The position numbers and the translations under genes were made by a program. DNA of 64,000 bases, taken from the NCBI GenBank assembly GCA_030267965.1, contig BRYA01000085.1:2874-66873 (forward strand). Direction: 5' to 3'. This document shows positions 23,019-31,740 of this stretch, piece after piece; position 1 is the stretch's first letter, and each line of letters begins with the position of its first letter. The notes beneath the pieces were generated by a model. It did not search any database and was not told the DNA's origin. It worked only from the letters and a program-made list of their open reading frames with translations. The DNA comes from Triparma columacea (Eukaryota; Sar; Bolidophyceae; Parmales; Triparmaceae).

Positions 23019-23959
23019 ATGAGCTCCGTCGACCAAGAGCAGGCTTCACTTTATGATGGGGCCCCCCTCCAGATTGGGGATGAGGTTCCTAATTTCACAG
23101 CTGACTCTCACCTCGGCATGATTACGTTCCATGAGGTGTTGGACGGTCAGTTTTCTGTCCTCGTTACCTTCCCTAATGACTTCGAGGCTGTTGCTACTAC
23201 GGAGCTTGGGGCCATGGCAAAGCTCAAGGAGGAGGTGAGAGTAGGGGGGGGGGGTTGGGCAGGGCAGATTCACACACTACCGGCACGTCACTGAAAATTG
23301 ACCCAAACCTTTACTCGTTTCCTCCCCCCTCCCAAGTTCGATGCTAGAAATGTGAAATTATTCGCGCTAAGTGCGGACACAAAGGGCAATCACAAGAAGT
23401 GGTTGGAGGACGTAGAAGAGTTGCAGGGTGAGTTTCATGGGACGACGCTCTCCGCACATCGGAAGGAACCCGCTTTATACCTCTGTTCCTGAATTGTTGC
23501 TTCGCCCACCCACAAGCACAACGATTCTCAACCCCCTTTGCTCCTCCCCCTCTCCCCCTTTGCCCAGACTGCAAAATCACCTTCCCACTATTTGCTGACG
23601 TCGACGGTGCAATCTCTCGTGTCTTCGGGCTTGTGCGCCCTGGGACTGTAGGGAATGCCTCCAAGTCCGTAATCAACGCTGGTTTGATTGTCATCGTGGA
23701 CATTGACAAGAGGATCCGCTTTATTTCCCAGTACCCCAGTAGCACTGGCCGCAACTTCTACGAGGTCCTGCGCGTTATCGATACGCTGCAGCTCACACTA
23801 TTTCACTCTGTGAGCGCCCCCGCGAACTGGATGCAAGGCGAGGAGATGTTCGTGAGGAATGACGTCAGTAATGTAGCGGCAAACAGCATGTTCCCCAAGG
23901 GCTTCGTTCCAATCAAGGAGTGGTTCAGGATAACGCCGCAGCCCGATACAAAGAATTAG
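23019..23959 (+). CDS. Prx6-type (1-Cys) peroxiredoxin homologue lacking the peroxidatic cysteine
   Basis: Three exons (23019..23234, 23337..23427, 23568..23959) encode 232 residues that align end to end with PRDX6: a VPNF N-terminal strand, KLKEEFDARNVKLFALS, YPSSTGRNFYEVLRV and FPKGF near the C-terminus. The active-site loop reads FPNDFEAVATTEL, so the peroxidatic Cys of PxxxTxxC is Ala59 (codon GCT) and the Thr is Glu56. The conserved active-site Arg after the Gly/Val-rich strand is Gly141. The GDSWG lipase motif of animal PRDX6 is also absent (LDGQFS). It should therefore be inactive as a peroxidase and may serve as a binding or regulatory protein. The reading frame is intact and introns splice cleanly, which argues against a pseudogene. 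Intron 1 ends in AAG. Confidence 0.88.
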
Positions 23960-24094
23960 TGTAGGCTCGCCGCAGTCGTCGCCCCCCCTTCGGTCTCCCC
24001 CCCCCTACCCTACACTAAAACCCCAAATACAAAACATATTTTACGATCGACCCGTCACAATTATTCATTAACAAAACCCCGCGCCCTTGCATCC

Positions 24095-25273
24095 TTAGAG
24101 ACCGAAGGCGAGATCCTTGTTGGGGATTCCGTTCCCAAAGTAGACTCCTCCGTATTCAGGCTTCCCCACGGTCTGGAAGAAGAAATATCCGGGCCAGTAC
24201 ATGCTCCTCAAGTACGAACTGGTGTTAGAGCTGGAATAGTTGACGGACCAGGCCCCAGCGGGCTTGTCGTCCGTGATGGAATCAAAGATGTCTCCCGGGC
24301 GGCTGAGCCCGGGCTTTTCTACAGAGGCAATGGCAATAGGCGACTCGGCCTTCCTGAAGTGCACATATGACCTGAGGGCCCCGGCAGCGCCGTAGGAGAG
24401 TCCCTCGAAAGATTTGTTCTTGATGATTTGCTTGGCGGCGTCGGCGATGAATGATCCGACTGGTACAATGCTCACGTCGTGGTCGATAAGCCCAACGGTG
24501 TAGGAGAGGCGGTGGATCTCACGGAAGGACTCGGTGGTGCCCTCCTCGTCATCGGGGCTCTCCTCAGGAGGCTCCTCGAGGGGGAAGGAAGGGTCTCCCT
24601 TGAAGCGTCCGGTAACGGCGGCAGCCTTTCCAGCGTACTCCTCGGAGAGCTCGGGCATCTGCTTGAGCGTGAAGTTGGAGGTAGTGCAGAAGTAGAATTT
24701 CTTTGTGGGGAACCCGAAGGCGGGGGCAAGAGCGTAAGCAACGAGGTAGTCCTGCTCGTCACCCATGAGCTTCCCCCAGAAGGAGAGTGGGGAGCTCATT
24801 TTCTCTGTGGAGTGGAGGGGTGGGGGGTTAGGAGAGGTGGTTTGAAGGCGTCGAAGTTTCAGGTTGTGTCGCTCGAAGTCACGGTACATTCCCCCACGAA
24901 GAAACGTCCCTCGGCACAGTGCAGCACATCAGCAAACAGAAAGCAAAACTCAGACCAATCTCAGAACAATTCTCGACTCCATCCCATCACCCCCCACTCC
25001 CCCTACCCAACCCCGCAATCCAGCACAGTCCGATCCCACCCACCCACTCAAATCCCCTTTTCCCAACTCACCCTCCATCTGCCTCTGAATCATTGCAACC
25101 TCAAGCCCGCTAGCCTCCTCCGGGGACAGCGTGAAACCCGAAGGACCAAGCTTCGTGGAAACGTGGGAAATATCCTGCGCGCAAAGGGAAGGCAAGGGGG
25201 GGTGTGGGTAAGAACGATCTGAAGCGCACAAATTTAAAGCCTTCAACGCGCCCAGTGATGCCAGTTTCATCAC
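24095..25273 (-). CDS. RSPH9: Radial spoke head protein 9
   Basis: Two exons (25273..25072, 24804..24095) encode 303 residues. Family landmarks are SFWGKLMGDEQDYLVAYAL, VTGRFKGDPSFPLE, KSFEGLSYGAAGALRSYVHF, LRSMYWPGYFFFQ and a C-terminus in YFGNGIPNKDLAFGL, each with a close counterpart in animal and Chlamydomonas RSP9. It sits in the radial-spoke head and transmits signals from the central pair to dyneins in 9+2 axonemes. The N-terminal exon is read straight through; a short intron inside it cannot be excluded. It lies head-to-head with TMEM216, 283 bp apart, and both products are ciliary. Confidence 0.9.
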
Positions 25274-25556
25274 ACCCTCGGCCTCCCAACAGCAATAGAG
25301 GGTGCCATGTTTTTCACCCCAAAGCCTCCCGGCACCCGCCTCCGACCAAGAAGACTGGTCTGAATGTCACATCCAGCCTTTCGAGGGCAAAACATCAGCC
25401 GGAAAAGACCCACATGCCCAACATACCATCACTCCTTTAACAACAGTTTGGGATTAAGTTGAGTGTCCGGAGAGTCCCCCCTCCTCCTTTGGCCATTTTT
25501 GACCTTGCCTAACTTGTGTTCCTGTTTGAACCCGTCTTGGAAATCTTCCCACCGAA

Positions 25557-26180
25557 ATGGAGGACTATGGCAAGCAGATTGTGAGTGGGGGCTACCGCGG
25601 GGCGGCTTCGGGGGGGGGTTAGACATTGGTGGAGTTGACAGTTTCAAAATGGGGCGGACCTCGGGGGTTGCCCATGAGCTTTATTATTGGATGCTGGTGT
25701 GTTTTGACATCTTTGGCTATTTCTTACACCGTATCGTTCGCTCTCTCGCCCGATTCTCTCCCGTGTTCTTTTCAGCTTTCCTCCCTCCCCCTCCAAATTC
25801 TCCTCTTCTTCAACACATGGTACTCGCTCCTCTGGTTTACTCTGAACTTCGCCCTCTACGTCTTCAAGGCTTACTCTTACCACTTCCCCTACGCTGCTTT
25901 CGAGTGGGAGCTAGTCATGCTGTTTCTTATGGCCTTCATTGAGAACACTCGCATCTTCCTGGCCTCAAGGGGCAACAAAACAGAGCAGATCCCACCCCTC
26001 GTTTGGTCGATTGCCCTATCCATACCCATGATCGTTGGCTACGTTTACTTCTTGACCATGCAGACTTACGTTCTTAGGATCGATGTAATTACCAACACCA
26101 TTGCCCTGTGTTTTGTGAGTTTGGAGCTCCTCTTCAGCATCTTTACGAGTCTTAGCTTTTATAGGGGTTTCACGGGCTAA
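25557..26180 (+). CDS. TMEM216: TMEM216-like ciliary transition-zone membrane protein
   Basis: Two exons (25557..25580, 25776..26180) encode 142 residues with four transmembrane helices. The 24-nt first exon encodes MEDYGKQI. The second begins LSSLPLQILLFFNTWY, close to the N-terminal helix of animal TMEM216, and later contains MQTYVLRIDVITN, matching its conserved LQTYVLRLEVI element. TMEM216 belongs to the MKS/tectonic complex that gates the ciliary base. TMEM80 and TMEM17 are related, but these two segments favour TMEM216. A longer reading from 25626 with no first intron exists but lacks family support. Confidence 0.85.
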
Positions 26181-26419
26181 GGGTGCGTGCGTGTTGGCTT
26201 TAACGAAGAACCTGAATGCAATGTATTTTAGTTTGAAGATAACTCTCTTTTTTAAGCTGTCCCCCACCCCCATAGTCCGTTGCGCTCCATATTTCCCCCC
26301 GTGCCCTCACCACCCCCTTTCCCCCAAGCCCGGCGCTGCAACGTCCCGCCCCCTAATGTACATATTCCTCCCTCAACACAAATACCACCGTCACCTGTTA
26401 AACCAACCAATAAAACTCT

Positions 26420-28161
26420 TTACTCCTCATCCTTGGCCATGGGCCTGATGATGGCCCAAAAGAGCTTGCATTCGGTGGTGTCACTGTGGTTCTCAACGCG
26501 GTAGATGTTGTTAGGGGGGACATGGAAAAAGTCTCCAGCGGAAAGAAGGAACCTCTGGGCGGTTTCAGGGTTGAAGGTGGTCTCCTCGGGGGCGCCGATG
26601 GCGACCTCGAAAGCCTTGGGCTGGCAGTCGGAGACGAAGAAGACCTGCGAACACATACCGACTCCCTCGGCATCCTTGATACCCTCAGGGGGGAGGATGA
26701 CGTGACCGGAGATCCACCCAGGAACGTCCTCGGTAGCCTGGTTGATGTTGAAGGCCTGGGCGGCCAATCCGACAACGTCTTTTTCGGGCTCGCGGTCGGC
26801 GGTGATGGGGAGGGCGGTGGCGTTCATGTCGGAGCAGTAGCTGATAATCTGGGAGGAGCAGGGAATTGGGGGGTGGGAGAATTAGTTGGTTGTTGTTTAT
26901 ATTCGTTTGAGGTTCCCACTTTGTATTTCACACTTCTCGTTCATTCTCACCTTGGTGTTCCTGTACTCTCCCTCTCCCTCGTCCCACACGACGGCCTTGT
27001 CAGCGTCGGAGTAGATGACTCCCTCAGGAAGCTTCTCGGCGTCAAACTTCACGGGCCTCCTGCCCTTGAGCCCCAGTGGGTTCCTGGCGAGTCCCTTCTT
27101 CTTCTTGGGGGACTCGACGGCGTGAAGGACTCCGACAACCTTCGTCATTACGGGGACGCTTTCGTCGTTGTACTCGAGGGCGTCATCGCCGTCCATGTTG
27201 ATGTCAGGCTTGACAACAATTCTCTCGTTCTTCCAGAATTTGAGAGGAGCAAAACGCATCCTCTTACTGCGGCGAACTCCGTCGCTCTCGGGCTCGGGGG
27301 AATCCTCGCCGTCGGTGACGAAGGAAGTGAACTTTAGCTGTCCTCCCTCCTTGGTGTCGGGAAGGATCTCGTCGTCGTCCTCGTACTCGGCGTATGTGGC
27401 CTTCCTGTTTGCCTTCTTCTCTGCCTTCTTCATTTCCCTCTGCCTTTTCGCGGCAGCTTTCTTCTTCCTGTCGTCCTCCTTATTCTTGGCAGCCTTGGCG
27501 CGCGCCTTCCTGACCTCATCGGGGGTGTCGGGGGCGATGGAGATAGAAGACTCCTCGTCCCTGCCAGCAGAGAAGCCAGAGAGACTGTCGGGGGAGGAAG
27601 GGTAGACGTTGCGGCCGCGCTTGGGGACGGTGGTGGACACATCGCTGATGGCGTCGAAGCCACTTCCGGCAGAAGCGCTTTCGGGGGTCTGGACCACGGA
27701 GAGCTGGGCGATGGACTTCCTGGACTTCCTTCCAGAGCCAGGAGTCTTGGCCAGGGACCCATCGTCGCCGGAGCCGAAGGAGAAACCGGGGGTTGAGATC
27801 GCAGGGGAGTTGGGAGACGCGGCGCTCCTCTTGCCCTTCTTCGATTGGGGAGTCTGGATAGAGGCGCGGGAGGTTCCCACAGTCTCGGCCTCGAAGAAGG
27901 CATCAGGGTCCTCAAGACCGTCAGCACCGCGGGTAGTCTCGCGGACAGCGATACCGGTACGCCTGGGGAGGGGGAGAGGCGAGGAAAGGGCGACCGGAGG
28001 AGGGATGATGGGGTTAGAAATGAGTTGGAGGCAAATTAGGGCGGGGATTTTGTCACAGTTTTGGGGGCAGTTGGAGACTGAGGCGAGCTAATTGGGGGTG
28101 TACACCCTCCCCGATATATAAGGATAGTAATATCGAGGAACTTTGAGCCGAAATAGTTCAT
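26420..28161 (-). CDS. CENPC: Centromere protein C (CENP-C/Mif2)
   Basis: Three exons (28161..28106, 27962..26951, 26848..26420) encode 498 residues. An RTGIAVRE-like N-terminal element, similar to the KTGI box of yeast Mif2, is followed by a DPDAFFE acidic-aromatic segment. A long basic/acidic low-complexity region follows. The CENP-C motif, RRSKRMRFAPLKFW at about residues 248-261, has the Arg and Trp that contact the H2A/H2B acidic patch and the CENP-A tail. The C-terminal ~130 residues form the Mif2/CENP-C cupin (GDFFHVPPNNIYRVEN). It links centromeric nucleosomes to the kinetochore. The first exon rests on phase and on being the only upstream ATG; a TATATAAG-like sequence overlaps it. 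Confidence 0.88.
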
Positions 28162-28619
28162 AGAAGACGAGAAAATGGAAGCCTCGTTCGAACCAGGAGG
28201 CGAGGAGGGGGGGTGTTTTTACCCCATTGGGTAATGTCGGGGGAGATATTTACGTACCTTCCCCTCATGCGTTCTGATACAGTTGCGAATCTGGAGGAGC
28301 TCATCTTTTACAAGTTACTTTGGAGTAAAAAGGTGGAGATGAAGCTTGACAAAAATTGCCCCTGCAAAATGACTCCAACAACGACTAATTCATTCAAATC
28401 AAAGCTTAAGAAATTTTTAGAAATACCTGCCAATCGACCGTATGTTATTATTCTTTAGTTTGGATTTCCGTTAAAGTGTGAATCGAGCTGAAGCGAGAGA
28501 GAGAGGGTTAAAGGCCTATTTGATTTATAAAACCCAACAACCTTTTCGAAAAATAAGGAGGTTGAAAAATGTTTTCCCAAATGTTAATTCACATAATTTT
28601 CACAACAATAACCAAGACT
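28162..28619. other. Intergenic, no supported gene
   Basis: 458 bp between the 5' end of CENP-C and the 3' end of the LRR gene. Plus-strand frames here (81 and 83 codons) have no recognisable sequence. The right half is AT-rich. It should contain the CENP-C promoter and the LRR gene's 3' UTR. Confidence 0.5.
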
Positions 28620-30968
28620 TCACAGAAATTCCAGAATTACTCTCCACAAAACTTTCGGGATCTTCTCACGTGCCTCACTTGCCCTTAGCGGTGGTGCTTC
28701 AACTCCGTCAGTTCGCTTCCGCTTCCTAACCGATCTCCTGGGTGGATCCTCCACGTGATCCCAGGTCCCCTTGAGGCACAGCAGAGCGTTGACGCGTTCG
28801 ATCACGGCAACATTGCGGTGCCACCTGTAATGGAGGAGGTCCGAGACAGTAAGCATATTTTGATCGGCAGCGGCAGTGATAAGGGCAGTGCAGTTCAAGA
28901 AGCAGTTTTCACCGATGAAAACAGCAGGAGATAGAATGAGCTTCGTCAGGACTACACAATCCCTGAAGGCGCCCTCACCAATCTCCGTCACTCCGTCCGG
29001 GATGGTGATGGCCGTGAGGGAGGAGCATCTGAGGAAGGCTTCTATGCCAATCTCTGTCACTCCGTCTGGGATGCTGATGGCCGTGAGGGAGGAGCATTCT
29101 CTGAAGGCGCATTCGCCAATCTTCGTCACTCCGTCAGGGATGGTAATGGCCGTTAGGGAGGAGCATCCGAAGAAGGCTCCTTCGCCAATCGTTGTCACTC
29201 TGTCCGGGATGGTGATGACCGTGAGGGAGGAGCATTCGTAGAAGGCGAGTTTGCCAATTGTCGTCACTCCGTCCGGGATGGTGATGGCCGTGAGAGAGGA
29301 GCATCGGAAGAAGGCGTATTCGCCAATTGTCGTCACTCCGTCCGGGATTGTGATGGCCGTGAGGGAGGAGCATCCGAAGAAGGGACCCTCGCCAATTGTC
29401 GTCAGTCCGTCCGGGATGGTGATGGTCGTGAGGGAGGAGCATTCGTAGAAGGTGCCCTTGCTAATTGTCGTCACTCTGTCAGGGATTGTGATGGCTGTGA
29501 GGGAGGAGCATCCTTGGAAGGCACCCTCGTCAATCATTGTCACTCCGTCCGGGATGGTGATGGCCGTGAGGGAGGAGCATCCGTAGAAGGCGCTTTCGCC
29601 AATTATCGTCACTCCATCTGGGATGGTAATGGCCATGAGGGAGGAGCATTCGTAGAAGGCACCCTCGTCAATCATTGTCACTCCGTCCGGGATGGTGATG
29701 GCCGTGAGTGAGGAGCAGAATTGGAAGGTGCCATCGCCAATCGACGTCACTCCGTCAGGGATGGTAATGGCCGTTAGGGAGGAGCATCTGTAGAAGGCGT
29801 TGTTTGCAATCGACGTCACTCCGTCCGGGATGGTGATGGCCGTGAGGGAGGAGCATCCATCGAAGGCGCTCTCGCCAATTGTCGACACTCCGTCCGGGAT
29901 GGTGATGGCCGTGAGGGAGGAGCATTTGTAGAAGGCGCCCTTTTCAATCGACGTCACTCCGTCAGGGATGGTAATGGCCGTGAGGGAGGAGCATCCGTAG
30001 AAGGCGCGTTCGCCAATTGTCGTCACTCCGTCCGGGATGGTGATGGCCGTGAGGGAGGAGCATTCTGCGAAGGCGACACGGCCAATCATCGTCACTCCGT
30101 CTGGGATGGTGATGGCCGTGAGGGAGGAGCATTCTGCGAAGGCGCGTTCGCCAATTGTCGTCACTCCAATTGGGATGGTGATGGCCGTGAGGGAGGAGCA
30201 TTTTGCGAAGGCGACACGGCCAATCATCGTCACTCCGTCCGGGATGGTGATGGCTGCGAGGGAGGAGCATTCTTCGAAGGCGCCAATGCCAATATCTGTC
30301 ACTCCGTCCGGGATTGTGATGGCCGTGAGGGAGGAGCATCCGTCGAAGGCGCGAAAGCCAATGGTCGTCACAGAGTCCGGGATGGTGATGGCTGCGAGGG
30401 AGGAGCATTCTGCGAAGGCGCGTTCGCCAATTGTCGTCACTCCAATTGGGATGGTGATGGCCGTGAGGGAGGAGCATCCGTAGAAGGCGTCTTCGCCAAT
30501 GATCGTCACTCCGTCCGGGATGGTGATGGCCGTGAGGGAGGAGCATCCTTGGAAGGCCTGATTGCCAACCGTCGTCATTCCGTCCGGGATGGTGATGGCC
30601 GTGAGGGAGGAGCATCCTTCGAAGGCTCTTTCGCAAATCTCCGTCACTCCGTCTGGGATTGTGATGGCCGTGAGGGAACGGCATCTTTGAAAGGTTTCGT
30701 AGGCAATCGACGTCACCCCTTGTGCAAAAGTCACTTCTGTGAGTAGATGATTGCCTCTGAAGCTCTCTGTTCCGGAGTATACTGCTGTTTTGGGAAGGGG
30801 AGAGTACCCATCATCTGAGTCGTCATAGTCTCCATCACTATAGTCATCACTATAGTCATCCCACACACAGTTCACACAACAATAGTAGTCACCACCATAG
30901 TTATCACCATACTCATCACTATCGTCATCACTATAGTCATCACCATAAGCAAAGTCTAATTCACTCAT
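28620..30968 (-). CDS. BspA-type (LRR_5) leucine-rich repeat protein
   Basis: A single-exon gene for 782 residues. After an Asp/Tyr-rich N-terminus (~55 residues) come 25 near-perfect 23-residue repeats of the form SLTAITIPDGVTxIGxxAFxxCS, with one or two degenerate units at each end. A basic segment (RRSVRKRKR) and a short helical C-terminus with no membrane anchor or signal peptide finish the protein. LRR_5/BspA proteins are abundant in protists and bacteria and usually bind proteins or surfaces; the role here is unknown. Repeat units are 69 bp at DNA level and highly similar, and repeats 4 and 8 are identical, so the array has grown by recent unequal exchange. Long open frames on the opposite strand are by-products of the repeat. 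Confidence 0.88.
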   Translation of the reverse strand: MSELDFAYGDDYSDDDSDEYGDNYGGDYYCCVNCVWDDYSDDYSDGDYDDSDDGYSPLPKTAVYSGTESFRGNHLLTEVTFAQGVTSIAYETFQRCRSLTAITIPDGVTEICERAFEGCSSLTAITIPDGMTTVGNQAFQGCSSLTAITIPDGVTIIGEDAFYGCSSLTAITIPIGVTTIGERAFAECSSLAAITIPDSVTTIGFRAFDGCSSLTAITIPDGVTDIGIGAFEECSSLAAITIPDGVTMIGRVAFAKCSSLTAITIPIGVTTIGERAFAECSSLTAITIPDGVTMIGRVAFAECSSLTAITIPDGVTTIGERAFYGCSSLTAITIPDGVTSIEKGAFYKCSSLTAITIPDGVSTIGESAFDGCSSLTAITIPDGVTSIANNAFYRCSSLTAITIPDGVTSIGDGTFQFCSSLTAITIPDGVTMIDEGAFYECSSLMAITIPDGVTIIGESAFYGCSSLTAITIPDGVTMIDEGAFQGCSSLTAITIPDRVTTISKGTFYECSSLTTITIPDGLTTIGEGPFFGCSSLTAITIPDGVTTIGEYAFFRCSSLTAITIPDGVTTIGKLAFYECSSLTVITIPDRVTTIGEGAFFGCSSLTAITIPDGVTKIGECAFRECSSLTAISIPDGVTEIGIEAFLRCSSLTAITIPDGVTEIGEGAFRDCVVLTKLILSPAVFIGENCFLNCTALITAAADQNMLTVSDLLHYRWHRNVAVIERVNALLCLKGTWDHVEDPPRRSVRKRKRTDGVEAPPLRASEAREKIPKVLWRVILEFL
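28950..30690. repeat. 69-bp tandem coding repeat array (about 25 units)
   Basis: Units contain a core GTCACTCCGTCCGGGATGGT followed by GATGGCCGTGAGGGAGGAGC on the plus strand, spaced 69 bp apart. They encode the 23-residue LRR_5 repeats of the minus-strand gene. Assembly collapse or expansion is possible in such an array. Confidence 0.9.
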
Positions 30969-31354
30969 AGTAAAGGAATTCCTACATTATTGACGCGAAT
31001 CAGGAGGGTTAGTGTGGTGTGATTGACGAAGAACAAGGGACAGGGATTGTGAGATCCTCAAGGAATGTGTCATTGCGGCGTCAATAGCGGTTCTCTGCCC
31101 GATAGCAACCACAATATGACACTAAGAATATCGGAAATAGGGCCAAAGTAGTATTATCTCGTCTATAAGACGGTATAAGACGGGGGGAAAACCCACGAAC
31201 ACTCGACCTCGATTGAAGGGGAAATAAATTGGTTCCTTGACGTGAATAGGAAACTAAAACCAACGATAGGACAAAATACAACTAGTTAAAGCCTTAACAA
31301 GGGTCGTAACTGTCATTATTGCCCGCCTTACCTTTCTTTTGATAGATTTATTTA
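30969..31354. other. Intergenic, no supported gene
   Basis: 386 bp with no coding signal. It holds the LRR gene's promoter and a short tandem duplication (TATAAGACGG twice, near 31161-31180). Nothing else is recognised. Confidence 0.5.
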
Positions 31355-31705
31355 TTGCCCCTATTTCTCCCTCCACCAAGGGTGGGTTTGGCCAGACCTA
31401 TTAATTACTCATTTACGCGCGTTCGCGTCAACTCTCAAGGCCAATTCGTGTGCAAAGTAAACTCCAAAGGGGCTCCCCAATTTCATGATAATACATTCCC
31501 TTCATTTTTACATGAACACCGTCTCGCGTTACTTGACCCAAAGCGCCCTTTGATCCCTTCCACCTCATCGCTTTATGCTGAACTCGCAGCAGCACTTGCA
31601 TCGCGGGTTGGGTTCATGATCGAAGACCCCGTAGCCAAGCCCGTCAAGCGTCGCCCACATCGACGTCCACTCGACCTCGGACACTGGACCCCTGATTTGA
31701 AGTGA
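31355..31705 (+). CDS. Unknown small basic protein
   Basis: A 116-codon frame whose stop is 36 bp from the RadA stop. The product is basic, with an Arg/Lys/His-rich C-terminal third (KPVKRRPHRRP). No signal peptide, helix or family is recognisable. Composition and the compact tail-to-tail spacing are compatible with a real gene, but length and lack of homology keep confidence low. Confidence 0.4.
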   Translation: MPLFLPPPRVGLARPINYSFTRVRVNSQGQFVCKVNSKGAPQFHDNTFPSFLHEHRLALLDPKRPLIPSTSSLYAELAAALASRVGFMIEDPVAKPVKRRPHRRPLDLGHWTPDLK

Positions 31706-31740
31706 TAATTTCCAAAATTGATTTTTCACTTTCAAATTGG

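Noticed and set aside
25274..25556. RFX X-box in the RSPH9/TMEM216 spacer
   Set aside because: Only weak half-site similarity (GGTGCCATG); no imperfect inverted repeat good enough to call.
28950..30690. CRISPR-like array
   Set aside because: The regular 69-bp repeats are coding LRR units without unique spacers, in a eukaryotic gene.
28876..30746. Several plus-strand frames with MVMAVREEHS-type repeats
   Set aside because: Translations of the antisense of the LRR_5 repeat array; the minus-strand repeat matches a known family.
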